Shown: piece by piece, positions 12,288-20,304 of the stretch
Layout of the letters: every line of letters starts with the position of its first letter
Position numbering within the stretch: position 1 is the stretch's first letter
DNA from: a virus
DNA length: 24,168 nt
Strand: one strand, 5' to 3'
IMG/VR virus record: IMGVR_UViG_3300033142_000863
Span: 1-24,168 of that record
The notes under the pieces: model-generated
What the model was told of the DNA's origin: nothing
The model's database searches: none
The model's input: the letters and a program-made list of their open reading frames with translations, nothing else
Position numbers and translations under genes: made by a program

Positions 12288-13913
12288 ATGGCAAATCAGA
12301 TTCAGACATTACCATTTCATATAGCCTATCTTGAGAATATTTACATGTGGCAAACTGCCCGTGACACTCTTGCAGGAGAGGCTACTATTAAGAGTCGCAA
12401 GACGAGATATCTTCCGATGCCGGCTGCTATGACAATTAATCCTGACTTCTCACCGGTTAACCATGGTGATGAGAACTTTGGACTAACGCCATCGTATCTA
12501 ACAGCCGCTCAAGAGCTGATGGTAAGGCAGTATAATCCGAACTATCACAGGAACCTTGCTTACAGAGCGTATCTTACTAGAGCTCAGTTTCCTGAGCTTC
12601 CGGCTTTTATATTACGGGGCTTAATGGGTCTTACATCTAACGATGAACCCACTGTTTCGTTACCATCATCGATGGAGTATCTTTTAACAGAAGCTACAAC
12701 AACTGGACTATCTCTTAGAGAGTATTATATGCACATTCTCTCTGAGACTCTTTCTGTCGGTAGAGCGTCTTCAGTTATAGAGATTAATCCAGAGGTATTC
12801 GCTACTTATTCATCAGAATCGCTTATTAATTGGAAGACTGAGAGATATCAGAACTCGGCTAAGAAACAGCCTACAATGGTAATTGTGACGGAACTAGTTG
12901 ATAAGAAGTCATCACACATTGGAGTTGAGTTAGAATCTGTCTATAAGATACTTGTGCTGGATGAGAATACAGGGGTCTATTATATTAAAGAGGTAGAAGA
13001 GAAGAACATATCTCTTGATAAGCCTATAACCGAGCTTATTGGAGACACTACCATTCCTGAGTACAAAGGCAAACCCTTCGATCACATTCCGATTCAAATG
13101 TTTGGACCGGTTTCTAATTCGTTTGAAGTACAAAATAGTCCGATTGCAGCTGTCGCTAGCACGGCTCTTCAAATTTACATGAAGTACGCTGATCTTAGTA
13201 ACTCAGAGTTTATGTCATGTAGCCCTACTCTCATAATCAGTGGTGTATCTGAAGATTTTGCTCCGAAAGCTGTCGGTTCAACGGTTGCTTTAATACTGCC
13301 TGATGAAATGTCTAAGGCCTATTATACGAGTACAGATACTAGTGCTTTGACTCACGTCTTACGTCATATCACTGACCTCTATGAACAGGCGATTTATGCT
13401 GGAGCCCAACTCCTTGACTCTTCCAAAAAGGCGGCAGAGTCAGCAGAAACAACACGTCTTAAGCAAGCAGCTTCTGGAGCTACTCTCTCCAGCGTAGTGC
13501 GTAACGTTGCTACTGGCGTCCAGAATCAACTTAGAGAGGTAGCCGTCTTATTAGGAGAGAATCCTAAAGAGGTTGTCTTCTCAGCGATTACTGACTTCTC
13601 TGCTCCGGCAATTACCGCTCAAGAACAACAGGCACTAGTCGCCTCTTGGACCGAAGGAGCGATTTCCCATATGACTCTAATGGAGAACTTCCGTCGTGCC
13701 GGTATCCTACAAGACGGAGAGACTCCAGAAGATGAGGTGAAGAGAATTCAGGAAGACGAGATTAAACCGACTTCCGTTCAACAAGCAGAAATGCAAGCTA
13801 AACTTCAAGCAGATGTCGCTAAAGCCACTCAATTACAGTCAGATAAGGAGAAAAAAGATGTCATCCCGCCAACCGAAAAAGAAACGACCCCTAAAACCGA
13901 TGAAACGGAATAA
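12288..13913 (+). CDS. Portal protein (DUF4055-like)
   Basis: Forms the dodecameric DNA gate at the capsid vertex and docks the terminase. The N terminus contains W21, RDTLAGE (25-31) and YLPMP (41-45), the pattern of DUF4055 phage proteins found next to terminases. A long helical stretch with KAAESAETTRLKQAASGATL and the following helices fits a portal stem and wing. The tail after about residue 490 is charged, with Q/K/E runs. Length of 541 is normal. AAGGAG lies ten bases before the ATG. The 3' end overlaps a second frame at 13858 that has its own strong ribosome site. Confidence 0.85.
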   Translation: MANQIQTLPFHIAYLENIYMWQTARDTLAGEATIKSRKTRYLPMPAAMTINPDFSPVNHGDENFGLTPSYLTAAQELMVRQYNPNYHRNLAYRAYLTRAQFPELPAFILRGLMGLTSNDEPTVSLPSSMEYLLTEATTTGLSLREYYMHILSETLSVGRASSVIEINPEVFATYSSESLINWKTERYQNSAKKQPTMVIVTELVDKKSSHIGVELESVYKILVLDENTGVYYIKEVEEKNISLDKPITELIGDTTIPEYKGKPFDHIPIQMFGPVSNSFEVQNSPIAAVASTALQIYMKYADLSNSEFMSCSPTLIISGVSEDFAPKAVGSTVALILPDEMSKAYYTSTDTSALTHVLRHITDLYEQAIYAGAQLLDSSKKAAESAETTRLKQAASGATLSSVVRNVATGVQNQLREVAVLLGENPKEVVFSAITDFSAPAITAQEQQALVASWTEGAISHMTLMENFRRAGILQDGETPEDEVKRIQEDEIKPTSVQQAEMQAKLQADVAKATQLQSDKEKKDVIPPTEKETTPKTDETE

Positions 13914-13935
13914 ATCCCGTGGAATGCGCGCTTAA
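13858..13935 (+). CDS. Possible overlapping basic peptide (25 residues)
   Basis: Frame shifted by +1 inside the last codons of the portal gene and ending 22 bases after it. The ATG at 13858 is preceded by AAGGAG seven bases upstream, one of the strongest ribosome sites in the window. The product (MSSRQPKKKRPLKPMKRNKS then RGMRA) is nearly half lysine and arginine. A basic peptide could bind DNA or RNA. The Lys/Glu-rich portal tail could also produce such a frame by chance. No homologue known to me. Confidence 0.3.
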   Translation: MSSRQPKKKRPLKPMKRNKSRGMRA

Positions 13936-14049
13936 CTATATAGATATACTGAATTTAGTCGCTAATTTAATGACTCTGGCTATTTTAATACGGATTATGG
14001 AAAAAATCGAGTAAGGACACAATAACCTACTATGAAGAGGAAATAACTT

Positions 14050-14811
14050 ATGACAATAGAACTAGAAGACCTAAAAACTGCAATGGCAGAAGATGGACCA
14101 ATAAAAGATTTTTTAGCCCAAACTACCGCAACAATGGTAACAGAAGCTGTAAAGACTCAAATTGATGAAGCTACAAATGGTTTAAAGTCAAAGAACACTG
14201 AGCTTTTAACAGAAAAGAAAAATCTTCAGGACAAATTGGCCAAAATTCCAACTGCAGAAGAGCTAAAAGAGTTTGAAACACTTAAAAAGCAGCTAGATTC
14301 ATCCGCAGATGCCAAATTGATTGCAGAAGGTAAAATGGATGAAGTGATTCTCAAACGAACTGAAAGATCACGTCTCGATTTTGAAACTAAAGAAGCGGCT
14401 TTTAACACAGAAATTACGACGTTAAAAGAGTCGAATTCTCAGTTTGAAAATAAATACACTTCTTACGTTATTGACGATTCAGTTAAGAAAGCCGCACTCG
14501 CCTCTGGCGTCTTACCGGCCGCTCTTGACGATGTCGTCCGTCGTACTGCGGGCACCTTTACTCTTGAGGCTGATGGTACGATTGTAGCTCGTGATAAGGA
14601 TGGAGCTTTGATCACAACTGATGGAGTTAAGACAATGACACCTGAGCTTTATATTGCTCAGTTAAAAGAATCGGCACCCCATTTCTGGCCAGCATCTAAA
14701 GGTGGTGGTTTAGGTGGATCTGATAAAACTGACGATGCTCTAGCCAAGACAGCGGCAACAGACATCACTTCTTATATGGCACAGCGCCGTAAACAAAAAA
14801 CTGGAGCATAA
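14050..14811 (+). CDS. Capsid scaffolding protein
   Basis: Directs coat assembly inside the procapsid and is then released or degraded. Acidic 253-residue protein with a long coiled coil (about 30-138, KNTELLTEKKNLQDKL and onward). It has a compact C-terminal part ending TPELYIAQLKESAPHFWPAS (197-216) followed by KGGGLGG, a pattern I associate with phage scaffold proteins placed before the coat gene. The C terminus is basic (MAQRRKQKTGA), as expected for coat binding in P22-type scaffolds. Start preceded by AGAGGAAAT. Position between portal and coat supports the call. No protease domain is visible. Confidence 0.8.
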   Translation: MTIELEDLKTAMAEDGPIKDFLAQTTATMVTEAVKTQIDEATNGLKSKNTELLTEKKNLQDKLAKIPTAEELKEFETLKKQLDSSADAKLIAEGKMDEVILKRTERSRLDFETKEAAFNTEITTLKESNSQFENKYTSYVIDDSVKKAALASGVLPAALDDVVRRTAGTFTLEADGTIVARDKDGALITTDGVKTMTPELYIAQLKESAPHFWPASKGGGLGGSDKTDDALAKTAATDITSYMAQRRKQKTGA

Positions 14812-14817
14812 AATAGT

Positions 14818-15042
14818 ATGATTAAATTATTTAGAAAAGGTAAATCTTGCGATTGTGAAGTTCATCAATTAAAGTTGATGGAAAAAGCTGGCTGGTCTAA
14901 AGATACACCAGATGGTAAAACGGCTCTTTCTGAAGCTGAAGTTGATAAAGCAGCAGAAGTAATGAAAGTGAAAGTTGCTAGAGCAAAACAGCAACAAGCT
15001 GCCGTCGCTCAAGGTAATAAAGTTAAATCTAAAAGCAATTAA
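14818..15042 (+). CDS. Hypothetical small basic protein after scaffold (74 residues)
   Basis: Starts 6 bp after the scaffold gene. It begins MIKLFRKGKSCDCEVHQLKL with a CxC pair at 11-13, then EKAGWSKDTPDG, and ends in a lysine/alanine/glutamine-rich helix (KVKVARAKQQQAAVAQ). Unrecognised. The position suggests a head-assembly or decoration role, but nothing in the sequence proves this. It is followed by a large hairpin at 15054-15113. Confidence 0.65.
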   Translation: MIKLFRKGKSCDCEVHQLKLMEKAGWSKDTPDGKTALSEAEVDKAAEVMKVKVARAKQQQAAVAQGNKVKSKSN

Positions 15043-15053
15043 AAATATTAATT

Positions 15054-15113
15054 CTAGGGCCCGATAATATTTTTTAATATATAATATATTAATTATATAT
15101 TTACGGGCTCTAG
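15054..15113 (+). terminator. Large hairpin after the 14818 gene
   Basis: CTAGGGCCCG (15054-15063) pairs with CGGGCTCTAG (15104-15113), and AT-rich inner arms extend the pairing. It shares its GC arm with the terminator at 5210-5299. It would limit read-through from the portal-scaffold transcript towards the coat gene. Confidence 0.6.
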
Positions 15114-15190
15114 GATTAACCCTGAGTACATCTAATATCATTGTTTTAATATATTTTTATTAAAATTTTAACTATTTATAATATATAATT

Positions 15191-15451
15191 ATGACCGATA
15201 ACATAGGCTATGTAAATGCTTCTTTTGATCCTAATGATGAAATTGAAAAAGAGTTGAGTCATAAAATTAACCTTTTAATTTTAGAAGTTTCATGTTTTAG
15301 AAATTCAAGTCGCTTGTCTATAGAGGAAATGGTTGAAGAGTTAGAAATTAAAAATGCTAATATACTCATAAATTTACATGGTCATTTACAGAATTATTAC
15401 GAAGAATTATTCAACTACCGTATTTTAAGATTGTGCCGTACAGGTAAATAA
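15191..15451 (+). CDS. Hypothetical protein between scaffold and coat genes (86 residues)
   Basis: Unrecognised helical protein (DEIEKELSHKINLLILEVSC, then RLSIEEMVEELEIKNANILI) with a basic C terminus (YRILRLCRTGK). The IEEMVEELEIKNANI segment could be a helix-turn-helix. No ribosome site precedes the ATG. A TATAAT at 15177-15182 lies eight bases before it, so it may be expressed from a leaderless message, but no good -35 is seen. It stands alone between a terminator and the coat promoter, with an AT-rich composition unlike the coat gene. Possibly a small regulator inserted into the morphogenesis block. Confidence 0.55.
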   Translation: MTDNIGYVNASFDPNDEIEKELSHKINLLILEVSCFRNSSRLSIEEMVEELEIKNANILINLHGHLQNYYEELFNYRILRLCRTGK

Positions 15452-15469
15452 ATAATTAAAATATTATTG

Positions 15470-15496
15470 TACTTCAGTTAAAAAATATTATATAAT
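15470..15496 (+). promoter_or_regulatory. Promoter of the shared TACTTC-N15-TATAAT type, coat gene
   Basis: TACTTC (15470-15475), 15 bp, TATAAT (15491-15496), with TTGTACTTCAGTTAAAAAAT closely matching the site at 4624. Predicted start near 15503, leaving a ~130-nt leader. Confidence 0.65.
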
Positions 15497-15548
15497 TATA
15501 ATTACAATCATTGAGCTGGGCTCATAGATTATTTGTACGTTACGTTCT

Positions 15549-15582
15549 TGGGGAACTTAACATTCGTTAAACCAGTTTCCCA
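15549..15582 (+). promoter_or_regulatory. Hairpin in the coat gene leader
   Basis: TGGGGAAC (15549-15556) pairs with GTTTCCCA (15575-15582), and an inner stem TTAAC/GTTAA (15557-15561 with 15566-15570) closes a 4-base loop, leaving one 4-base bulge. No T run follows, so a stability or translation role is more likely than termination. Confidence 0.5.
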
Positions 15583-15634
15583 TCTTCATTAAATTTAGTG
15601 GGAACTATCATTTTAAATTTCTTGGAGATATATT

Positions 15635-16780
15635 ATGGCCAATGCTTGGGAACACCCTTCATTAATCGCCGCCGAATCACTGATGCACTTAGAAGACTCA
15701 TTGGTTATTGGCAACTTAGTTACTCGTGACAAAACTGGAGAGTTTACTACTCCATCCATGAAGGTCGGTGATACGATCAACATGCGCACCAACCCAGATT
15801 ATGAAGCTAAAGAATTTACAAACGATGGTATCAATTCTATCGTTCGTCAATCAATTCGTAGCTCAAAACGTCCTTTCGTTATTGAAAAATTATTTGACGT
15901 TTCTGTCGAAGTAACCGCCCGCGAAAAATCACTTGATCTTGATTCTTTCTCAGAACAGGTTATCGCTCCTGCAGCTTATCGTTTGGCTGAAAAAATCGAT
16001 GTCTATCTTGGTACTAAGATTCTTAACGGTATGGGTCTACATGCTTCTGCAACTCTTTATGAATCTGCAGCAGACGTAGCGAATGCTCGTAAAGCGGCTA
16101 CTCTACAACAACTTGATCCTGGTTCACGTATTTCTTTATGTAATACCGATTTAGAAGCTACGCTGTTAGGACAAACTTGGTTCAACCAATCACAAACTCG
16201 TGGTAACCCTGGTGTATCAACCTTGCAATCTGGTTTGATGGGCTCTGTTATGGGTATGGATTTCCATACTACCATTAACTTTCCTGTCGGCACTCATACT
16301 GCTTCAGGTGGTACTACTACAACCGATAATACTGTTGCTACTGACAACTTAATTGGTAATTCTGATCTTATCGTTGATTCAATTACTGGTGGTTTTACAG
16401 CTGGCGACCGTATCGCGATTGCAGGTGTTAGACGTCCTTTAGTTGTTGATGTAACCGTTGCAGCTACAGGTACTACTATTGAGTTAGTTGATCCAATTAC
16501 TGAAATCATTCCTGATGGTGCCGCAATCACTGTTATCGGTTCTGCTCAATCGCTAACTTATCAAGGTGCTATCTTTGATTCTCGTTCTTTAGCGTTAGCG
16601 ATGCCTCCTTTAGATGCTCCATCTGATAAACCTTCAGCTGTCGTATCTAACAACGGTTATTCTATTCGTATGGTTCAAGGTTATGACATCGACAAGAAAG
16701 TAGAGATTATGTCTCTTGACTTGTTGGCCGGTGCTGTAGCATGGGACCCTCGTAGAATAACTCTATTAGCTGATTACTAA
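15635..16780 (+). CDS. Major capsid (coat) protein, P22 gp5-like
   Basis: Main shell protein with the HK97 fold. The N terminus MANAWEHPSLIAAESLMHLE then DSLVIGNLVTRD, with KVGDTINMR (43-51), follows the P22 coat family pattern. APAAYRLAEKIDVYLGTKIL (111-130) corresponds to the long spine-helix region. Residues about 221-303, containing TAGDRIAIAGV and TVIGS, look like the inserted beta-rich I-domain seen in P22 coat (GDKISFAGV there, from memory). 381 residues, slightly shorter than P22 coat. GGAG lies before the ATG. It has its own promoter and long leader, consistent with high expression. Confidence 0.9.
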   Translation: MANAWEHPSLIAAESLMHLEDSLVIGNLVTRDKTGEFTTPSMKVGDTINMRTNPDYEAKEFTNDGINSIVRQSIRSSKRPFVIEKLFDVSVEVTAREKSLDLDSFSEQVIAPAAYRLAEKIDVYLGTKILNGMGLHASATLYESAADVANARKAATLQQLDPGSRISLCNTDLEATLLGQTWFNQSQTRGNPGVSTLQSGLMGSVMGMDFHTTINFPVGTHTASGGTTTTDNTVATDNLIGNSDLIVDSITGGFTAGDRIAIAGVRRPLVVDVTVAATGTTIELVDPITEIIPDGAAITVIGSAQSLTYQGAIFDSRSLALAMPPLDAPSDKPSAVVSNNGYSIRMVQGYDIDKKVEIMSLDLLAGAVAWDPRRITLLADY

Positions 16781-16804
16781 TAGAGCGTTTCACTCTTCAT
16801 AATA

Positions 16805-16836
16805 TCCTCCCTTCGGACAAGGACGTCCTCTTTTTA
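16805..16836 (+). terminator. Weak terminator-like element after the coat gene
   Basis: GGAC/GTCC short stem containing the perfect palindrome AGGACGTCCT (16820-16829), followed by CTTTTTAT. Probably partial termination, giving more coat than connector mRNA. Confidence 0.35.
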
Positions 16837-16847
16837 TGAGATGAAAT

Positions 16848-17267
16848 ATGGCAGATATCGGTGTTCAAGTAGCATATGCAACTGTAAGTGAAGCTTCGGC
16901 TTACCTTATAGGTAAAACTGCGTGGACGGCTGCTGCGTTTCAAACGAAGACAGACGGCTTACTTGAAGCCAGATACTATATCGATTCTCAATACTCTTGC
17001 CCATCATTTGATCAATCTGACCCACCGGACGAAATAAAATTTGCTTCTTCATTGTTAGCTTATGATTTTGTGCTGGCTGGTGATATATTTTATGTTAATC
17101 AAAGTGGCATTAAGAAGAAAAGAGTTAAGGCTGGATCTGTGGAAGTGGAAACAGAATACATAGGTGCGAATAAAATCAAACCTACGACAAAAGGTCAGGT
17201 AGATGCTATTTTAGCGTCTCTTGGCTGTTCTGTCAACGCTGGAACAGTATTCTTACAACGAGCATAA
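16848..17267 (+). CDS. Head-tail connector (adaptor) protein
   Basis: 139 residues. The layout YATVSEASAYLIGKTAWTAA, DGLLEARYYIDSQYSCPSF and PPDEIKFASSLLAYDFV matches the helical gp6-like adaptor family that attaches below the portal; some database entries call this family DnaT-like. It lies directly after the coat gene and before the head closure gene, the usual place. GAGATGA before the ATG is a moderate ribosome site. The stop is 5 bp before the preferred start of the next gene. Confidence 0.75.
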   Translation: MADIGVQVAYATVSEASAYLIGKTAWTAAAFQTKTDGLLEARYYIDSQYSCPSFDQSDPPDEIKFASSLLAYDFVLAGDIFYVNQSGIKKKRVKAGSVEVETEYIGANKIKPTTKGQVDAILASLGCSVNAGTVFLQRA

Positions 17268-17271
17268 TGGT

Positions 17272-17643
17272 ATGGGCCTTTTAGCAGAATTACAAACAGA
17301 GATTAAAGACGCATTTGACAATGATCTTGAAGATGCTGTTGTATCTGTTACACTCAGACATAAGGATAAGACCGCTACGGTATACGATCCAGTTACCGGA
17401 TTGTCCACTGATTCAACTACCGATTATGAAACAAGAGGAGTATTTTATGAGTATTCGACTCTTGAAAGATTTAATACACACATTGAACCAAATGACGTGA
17501 AGTTTATTATTCTTGCTAATGAAGTTTCAATAGTTCCGGCTGTTAGAGACTCTATTATCAATGGTACTAAAGTATATAGAGTTATTGGATTTGTACAAGA
17601 TCCTGTAATAGCGACCTATGAGTTGCAACTGAGGACTACCTAA
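17272..17643 (+). CDS. Head closure / neck protein
   Basis: Small beta-rich protein (123 residues from the ATG at 17272) expected to seal the head below the adaptor. Strands such as VVSVTLRHKDKTATVYDP, ETRGVFYEYS and VKFIILANEVSIVP fit the head-closure fold, and TKVYRVIGFVQDP near the end is typical. The frame is open upstream through the end of the connector gene, but 17272 is the first ATG after that stop. The stop shares a base with the next start (TAATG). Assignment rests mainly on order and fold pattern. Confidence 0.65.
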   Translation: MGLLAELQTEIKDAFDNDLEDAVVSVTLRHKDKTATVYDPVTGLSTDSTTDYETRGVFYEYSTLERFNTHIEPNDVKFIILANEVSIVPAVRDSIINGTKVYRVIGFVQDPVIATYELQLRTT

Positions 17644-18287
17644 TGGCTGATGAAATTAATGACGCAGTCAATAAATATGTTTCTAATTTAGAGAGTCGGT
17701 TTCCTGATAAGGGAGATGTTACAGATTTCTTTACAGGAGAGGCAATACCTCAGAATAATTCAACCCAAACTTCGGGTAACTTTCAAAGTACTACTAGTGG
17801 TACGGTTTCTTCGTCTAAAGCTAATAGAACAATATCTGGCGGAGGAGGCTCAGGAGGCCAATTACCTCCGGGTGGTAGTAGAGGCCCTTTAAAAATACCT
17901 AAAGGTGGAAGAGGTATTGATGCCGCTTTTGAGATAGTATTTGAAGAGCTTGACGAAATAAAGCTTGAATTGATTGAATATATTTTTCCTCGAGTCGTTA
18001 CTAGAACTCCGGTATCTACAGGAAGAGCTAGAAAAGGTTGGGCAGTATCAGGTAAATCTGGTGGAATACCATTTGTCCCTATGGGAGAGTATCCTGCTTA
18101 TAAAGGAGCTAGACCTTTTATTAAGCCTATACCTGATGGCGTTCATAAAACTAAACAAAACATTGTAATAGGTAATAGCGTAGATTATATTAATGATCTA
18201 AACAATGGTAGTTCTAACCAAGCTTCTGCATTCTTTGTCGATGCTGTTGTTGGTGACGCTATAAATCATGTTGGTAGGTTTGATTAA
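17643..18287 (+). CDS. Tail completion protein (HK97 gp10-like)
   Basis: Joins the finished tail to the head. The conserved part is C-terminal: RTPVSTGRARKGW (121-133), then VIGNSVDYINDLNNGSSNQA (175-194), both hallmarks of the gp10-like/gpZ-type neck family. Residues about 35-92 are an unusual low-complexity linker rich in Ser, Gly, Thr and Pro (GGGGSGGQLPPGG), and the first 30 form an extra acidic head. The protein is therefore longer (214) than most family members. Start and stop overlap neighbours by one base each (TAATG), a coupled operon. Confidence 0.8.
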   Translation: MADEINDAVNKYVSNLESRFPDKGDVTDFFTGEAIPQNNSTQTSGNFQSTTSGTVSSSKANRTISGGGGSGGQLPPGGSRGPLKIPKGGRGIDAAFEIVFEELDEIKLELIEYIFPRVVTRTPVSTGRARKGWAVSGKSGGIPFVPMGEYPAYKGARPFIKPIPDGVHKTKQNIVIGNSVDYINDLNNGSSNQASAFFVDAVVGDAINHVGRFD

Positions 18288-18721
18288 TGTTATTTGCTGA
18301 TATTAGATCGAATTTTGAACAAAGGTTTAATACCAATTGGACTTCTACCACTGTTATAGCTTGGGAGAATTCTGACTTAGTTGTTCCTAGTGACTATTGG
18401 GTAAGATTTACGGTTCTACCATTTGAGACAGAGAACGCAGCATTAGGTACAAGAACTAATAAGAAAGGTCTTATTATATTACAGGTTTACGGTCCTAAAG
18501 GGAAGGGGACTGGTAAACTATACGAATTGGCAGATGACTTCAATACTTTAATGGAAAATTATAGGTTTCCAGGTCTTGATTTATTTACATATGCTGGTGC
18601 ATTAGAAGTTATTGGCGAAAGTCCTACTACTTCCTTTAACCCTGGAGGCTCTGGTCAATTCAGAGAATTAACCGCTGGATTTTTCCAGATTAACATTAAA
18701 ATTCCATTTGAAGCATTATAA
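18287..18721 (+). CDS. Tail terminator protein (gpU-like, DUF4128-type)
   Basis: 144 residues. It starts with a short helix (LFADIRSNFEQRFN), followed by VIAWENSD and YWVRFTVLPFET, the common beginning of phage tail terminators that cap the tube and stop its growth. Strands LIILQVYGPKGKGTG and a C-terminal FFQINIKIPFEAL complete the fold. Coupled to the preceding gene by TAATG. The tail tube gene follows, the standard order. Confidence 0.8.
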   Translation: MLFADIRSNFEQRFNTNWTSTTVIAWENSDLVVPSDYWVRFTVLPFETENAALGTRTNKKGLIILQVYGPKGKGTGKLYELADDFNTLMENYRFPGLDLFTYAGALEVIGESPTTSFNPGGSGQFRELTAGFFQINIKIPFEAL

Positions 18722-18730
18722 GGTGATACT

Positions 18731-19897
18731 ATGACAATAACCTCAACTAATTATACCGACATCTCATATATTGTTGAGGTGACTAATGGTGTAACCCCAG
18801 CAACTCCAGCCATGCAGATCGTTCCTACCAAAGGATCATCTTTGCAAGGTAACACAACTACAGTCGTATCTGAAGTAATTAGATCAGATAGACAAATTGA
18901 TGATTTAATTATTGTTGATCAGGATGTATCAGGAGCTGTAGATTTTGAATTATCCTATGCTCCATATAAACCGTTAATTACTTCGTTACTACAAACTACC
19001 GCAGCACCTGAAACTACAGGAGCTCAAATCGACATCGGTTTTACTGTTACTACTGAAGTAATTGATACAGGCGGTACTGATGTATCTGTCTTTAACACCG
19101 GCGACCACATTCTTATTGATGGAGCTACTAACGCAGAGAACAATGGGGTATTTCTTGTATTGAGTTCTACTGCTACTACCATTACATTGGCTGTAGGTTC
19201 TGGTCTCGTAACTGAAGCTGCCTCAGCGTCTGTAACAATTAAATCTAATCCTCTACGTAACGGCGTTGTAGCTGCTGATTCGTATACATTTATGAAGAAC
19301 ATTACAGGTATCGTCACTCCTGTTTATATGTATTATAGAGGTTGCCAAATTTCTTCAATGAATTTGAACTTCGAAACTGGTTCGATTCTTGGAGGAGCTT
19401 TAAACGTTGTTGGTTTAACAGAAGACGTAACCGAAACAGCTATTGCTGGACAAACTAAAGTAGATGCTCCTGCTTATACGTTAATGAACTCTGTATCTTC
19501 ATTAGCAATTACAAGTACTGGTTTAACTGCTGGAACATCTTTTCAGACATTAAACTTAACAATTGATAATAACATTAATGCTGCTAAAGCGATTGGTACT
19601 TTAGGTGCTGTCGATTTAGCTAGTTTCACATTGAATGTAACAGCCGACATTACAATTTATTTTGAAGATAAAGAAGCTTATGACAAGTATCTTCAATCTA
19701 CGTCGTTCTCTGTGACAGCTACTGCGACTGATGGTTCAGGTAACGTAATTGTGGTTTATATGCCATATTGCAAATTTGAAACATTAGAAACTCCCATTCC
19801 AGGCAAAGATAACTTCTTTGTATTGAGTGGATCTTTAAGAGCCCTACGTGATCCGACCGATGATTTTACTGTTCAAATCTCTCTGTTAGACGTGTAA
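18731..19897 (+). CDS. Major tail tube protein
   Basis: Subunit of the tail tube. The N terminus YIVEVTNGVTPATPAM (13-28) and SEVIRSDRQIDDLI (47-60), then VSGAVDFELSYAPY, match the phage tail tube family. Residues about 98-172 are an inserted beta domain (FNTGDHILIDGATNAENNGV) that probably sits on the outside of the tube and enlarges the protein to 388 residues. The C-terminal half has the repeating strand pattern of the family. AAGGTG precedes the ATG by five bases. Confidence 0.88.
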   Translation: MTITSTNYTDISYIVEVTNGVTPATPAMQIVPTKGSSLQGNTTTVVSEVIRSDRQIDDLIIVDQDVSGAVDFELSYAPYKPLITSLLQTTAAPETTGAQIDIGFTVTTEVIDTGGTDVSVFNTGDHILIDGATNAENNGVFLVLSSTATTITLAVGSGLVTEAASASVTIKSNPLRNGVVAADSYTFMKNITGIVTPVYMYYRGCQISSMNLNFETGSILGGALNVVGLTEDVTETAIAGQTKVDAPAYTLMNSVSSLAITSTGLTAGTSFQTLNLTIDNNINAAKAIGTLGAVDLASFTLNVTADITIYFEDKEAYDKYLQSTSFSVTATATDGSGNVIVVYMPYCKFETLETPIPGKDNFFVLSGSLRALRDPTDDFTVQISLLDV

Positions 19898-19917
19898 ATA
19901 TAAAGAGAACTTAACCA

Positions 19918-20304
19918 ATGTTACAAATTACTCCAATTGACTCTTCTAAAACAGACGATGGTGCATGGACCACTTATAGAGGAGTCAAGTTAAAAGTTGC
20001 TAGGAGTGGCAATGATGCATTTGCGAAAAAGTTTACTAGACTTGTTAAACCGATTCAAAATGATATTGATACAAAATCAGCTTCAGATGAAATCTTAGAA
20101 AAGACCCTAAGTGATGCTTTAGCTGGTACAGTATTAGTTGATTGGAAGCCATTTAAGAATGGTGGTGAAATGGTAAAGTACTCTGATGAAAATGCTGCTG
20201 ATTTATTATATAATGATAGAGACTGCAGAAAATTTGTTCAGGATTTTGCAAATGACATTGACAACTTCTTACGCACGGAGGAAGAAGTAGTAAAGGGAAA
20301 GTAG
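19918..20304 (+). CDS. Tail assembly chaperone, zero-frame product (gpG-like)
   Basis: 128 residues, between tail tube and tape measure. Coats the tape measure protein before tube polymerisation in lambda-like phages. The sequence (TTYRGVKLKVARSGNDAFAK, then CRKFVQDFANDIDNFL near the end) fits the common chaperone pattern. It ends in VVKGK followed by TAG. The last codons hold the slippery heptamer GGGAAAG (20295-20301), so a fraction of ribosomes should continue into the next frame. Confidence 0.85.
   Translation: MLQITPIDSSKTDDGAWTTYRGVKLKVARSGNDAFAKKFTRLVKPIQNDIDTKSASDEILEKTLSDALAGTVLVDWKPFKNGGEMVKYSDENAADLLYNDRDCRKFVQDFANDIDNFLRTEEEVVKGK
20295..20301 (+). promoter_or_regulatory. Programmed -1 ribosomal frameshift site
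   Basis: Reads G GGA AAG in the zero frame, directly before the TAG stop (20302-20304). This is the heptamer used in lambda G-T. I do not see a clear downstream hairpin. Confidence 0.85.

Noticed and set aside
13919-14014. GTG-start 31-codon frame after the portal gene with a hydrophobic product
   Set aside because: It could be a single-span peptide, but the start is GTG with only a weak GGA upstream and it overlaps the basic frame at 13858; too little support to list.
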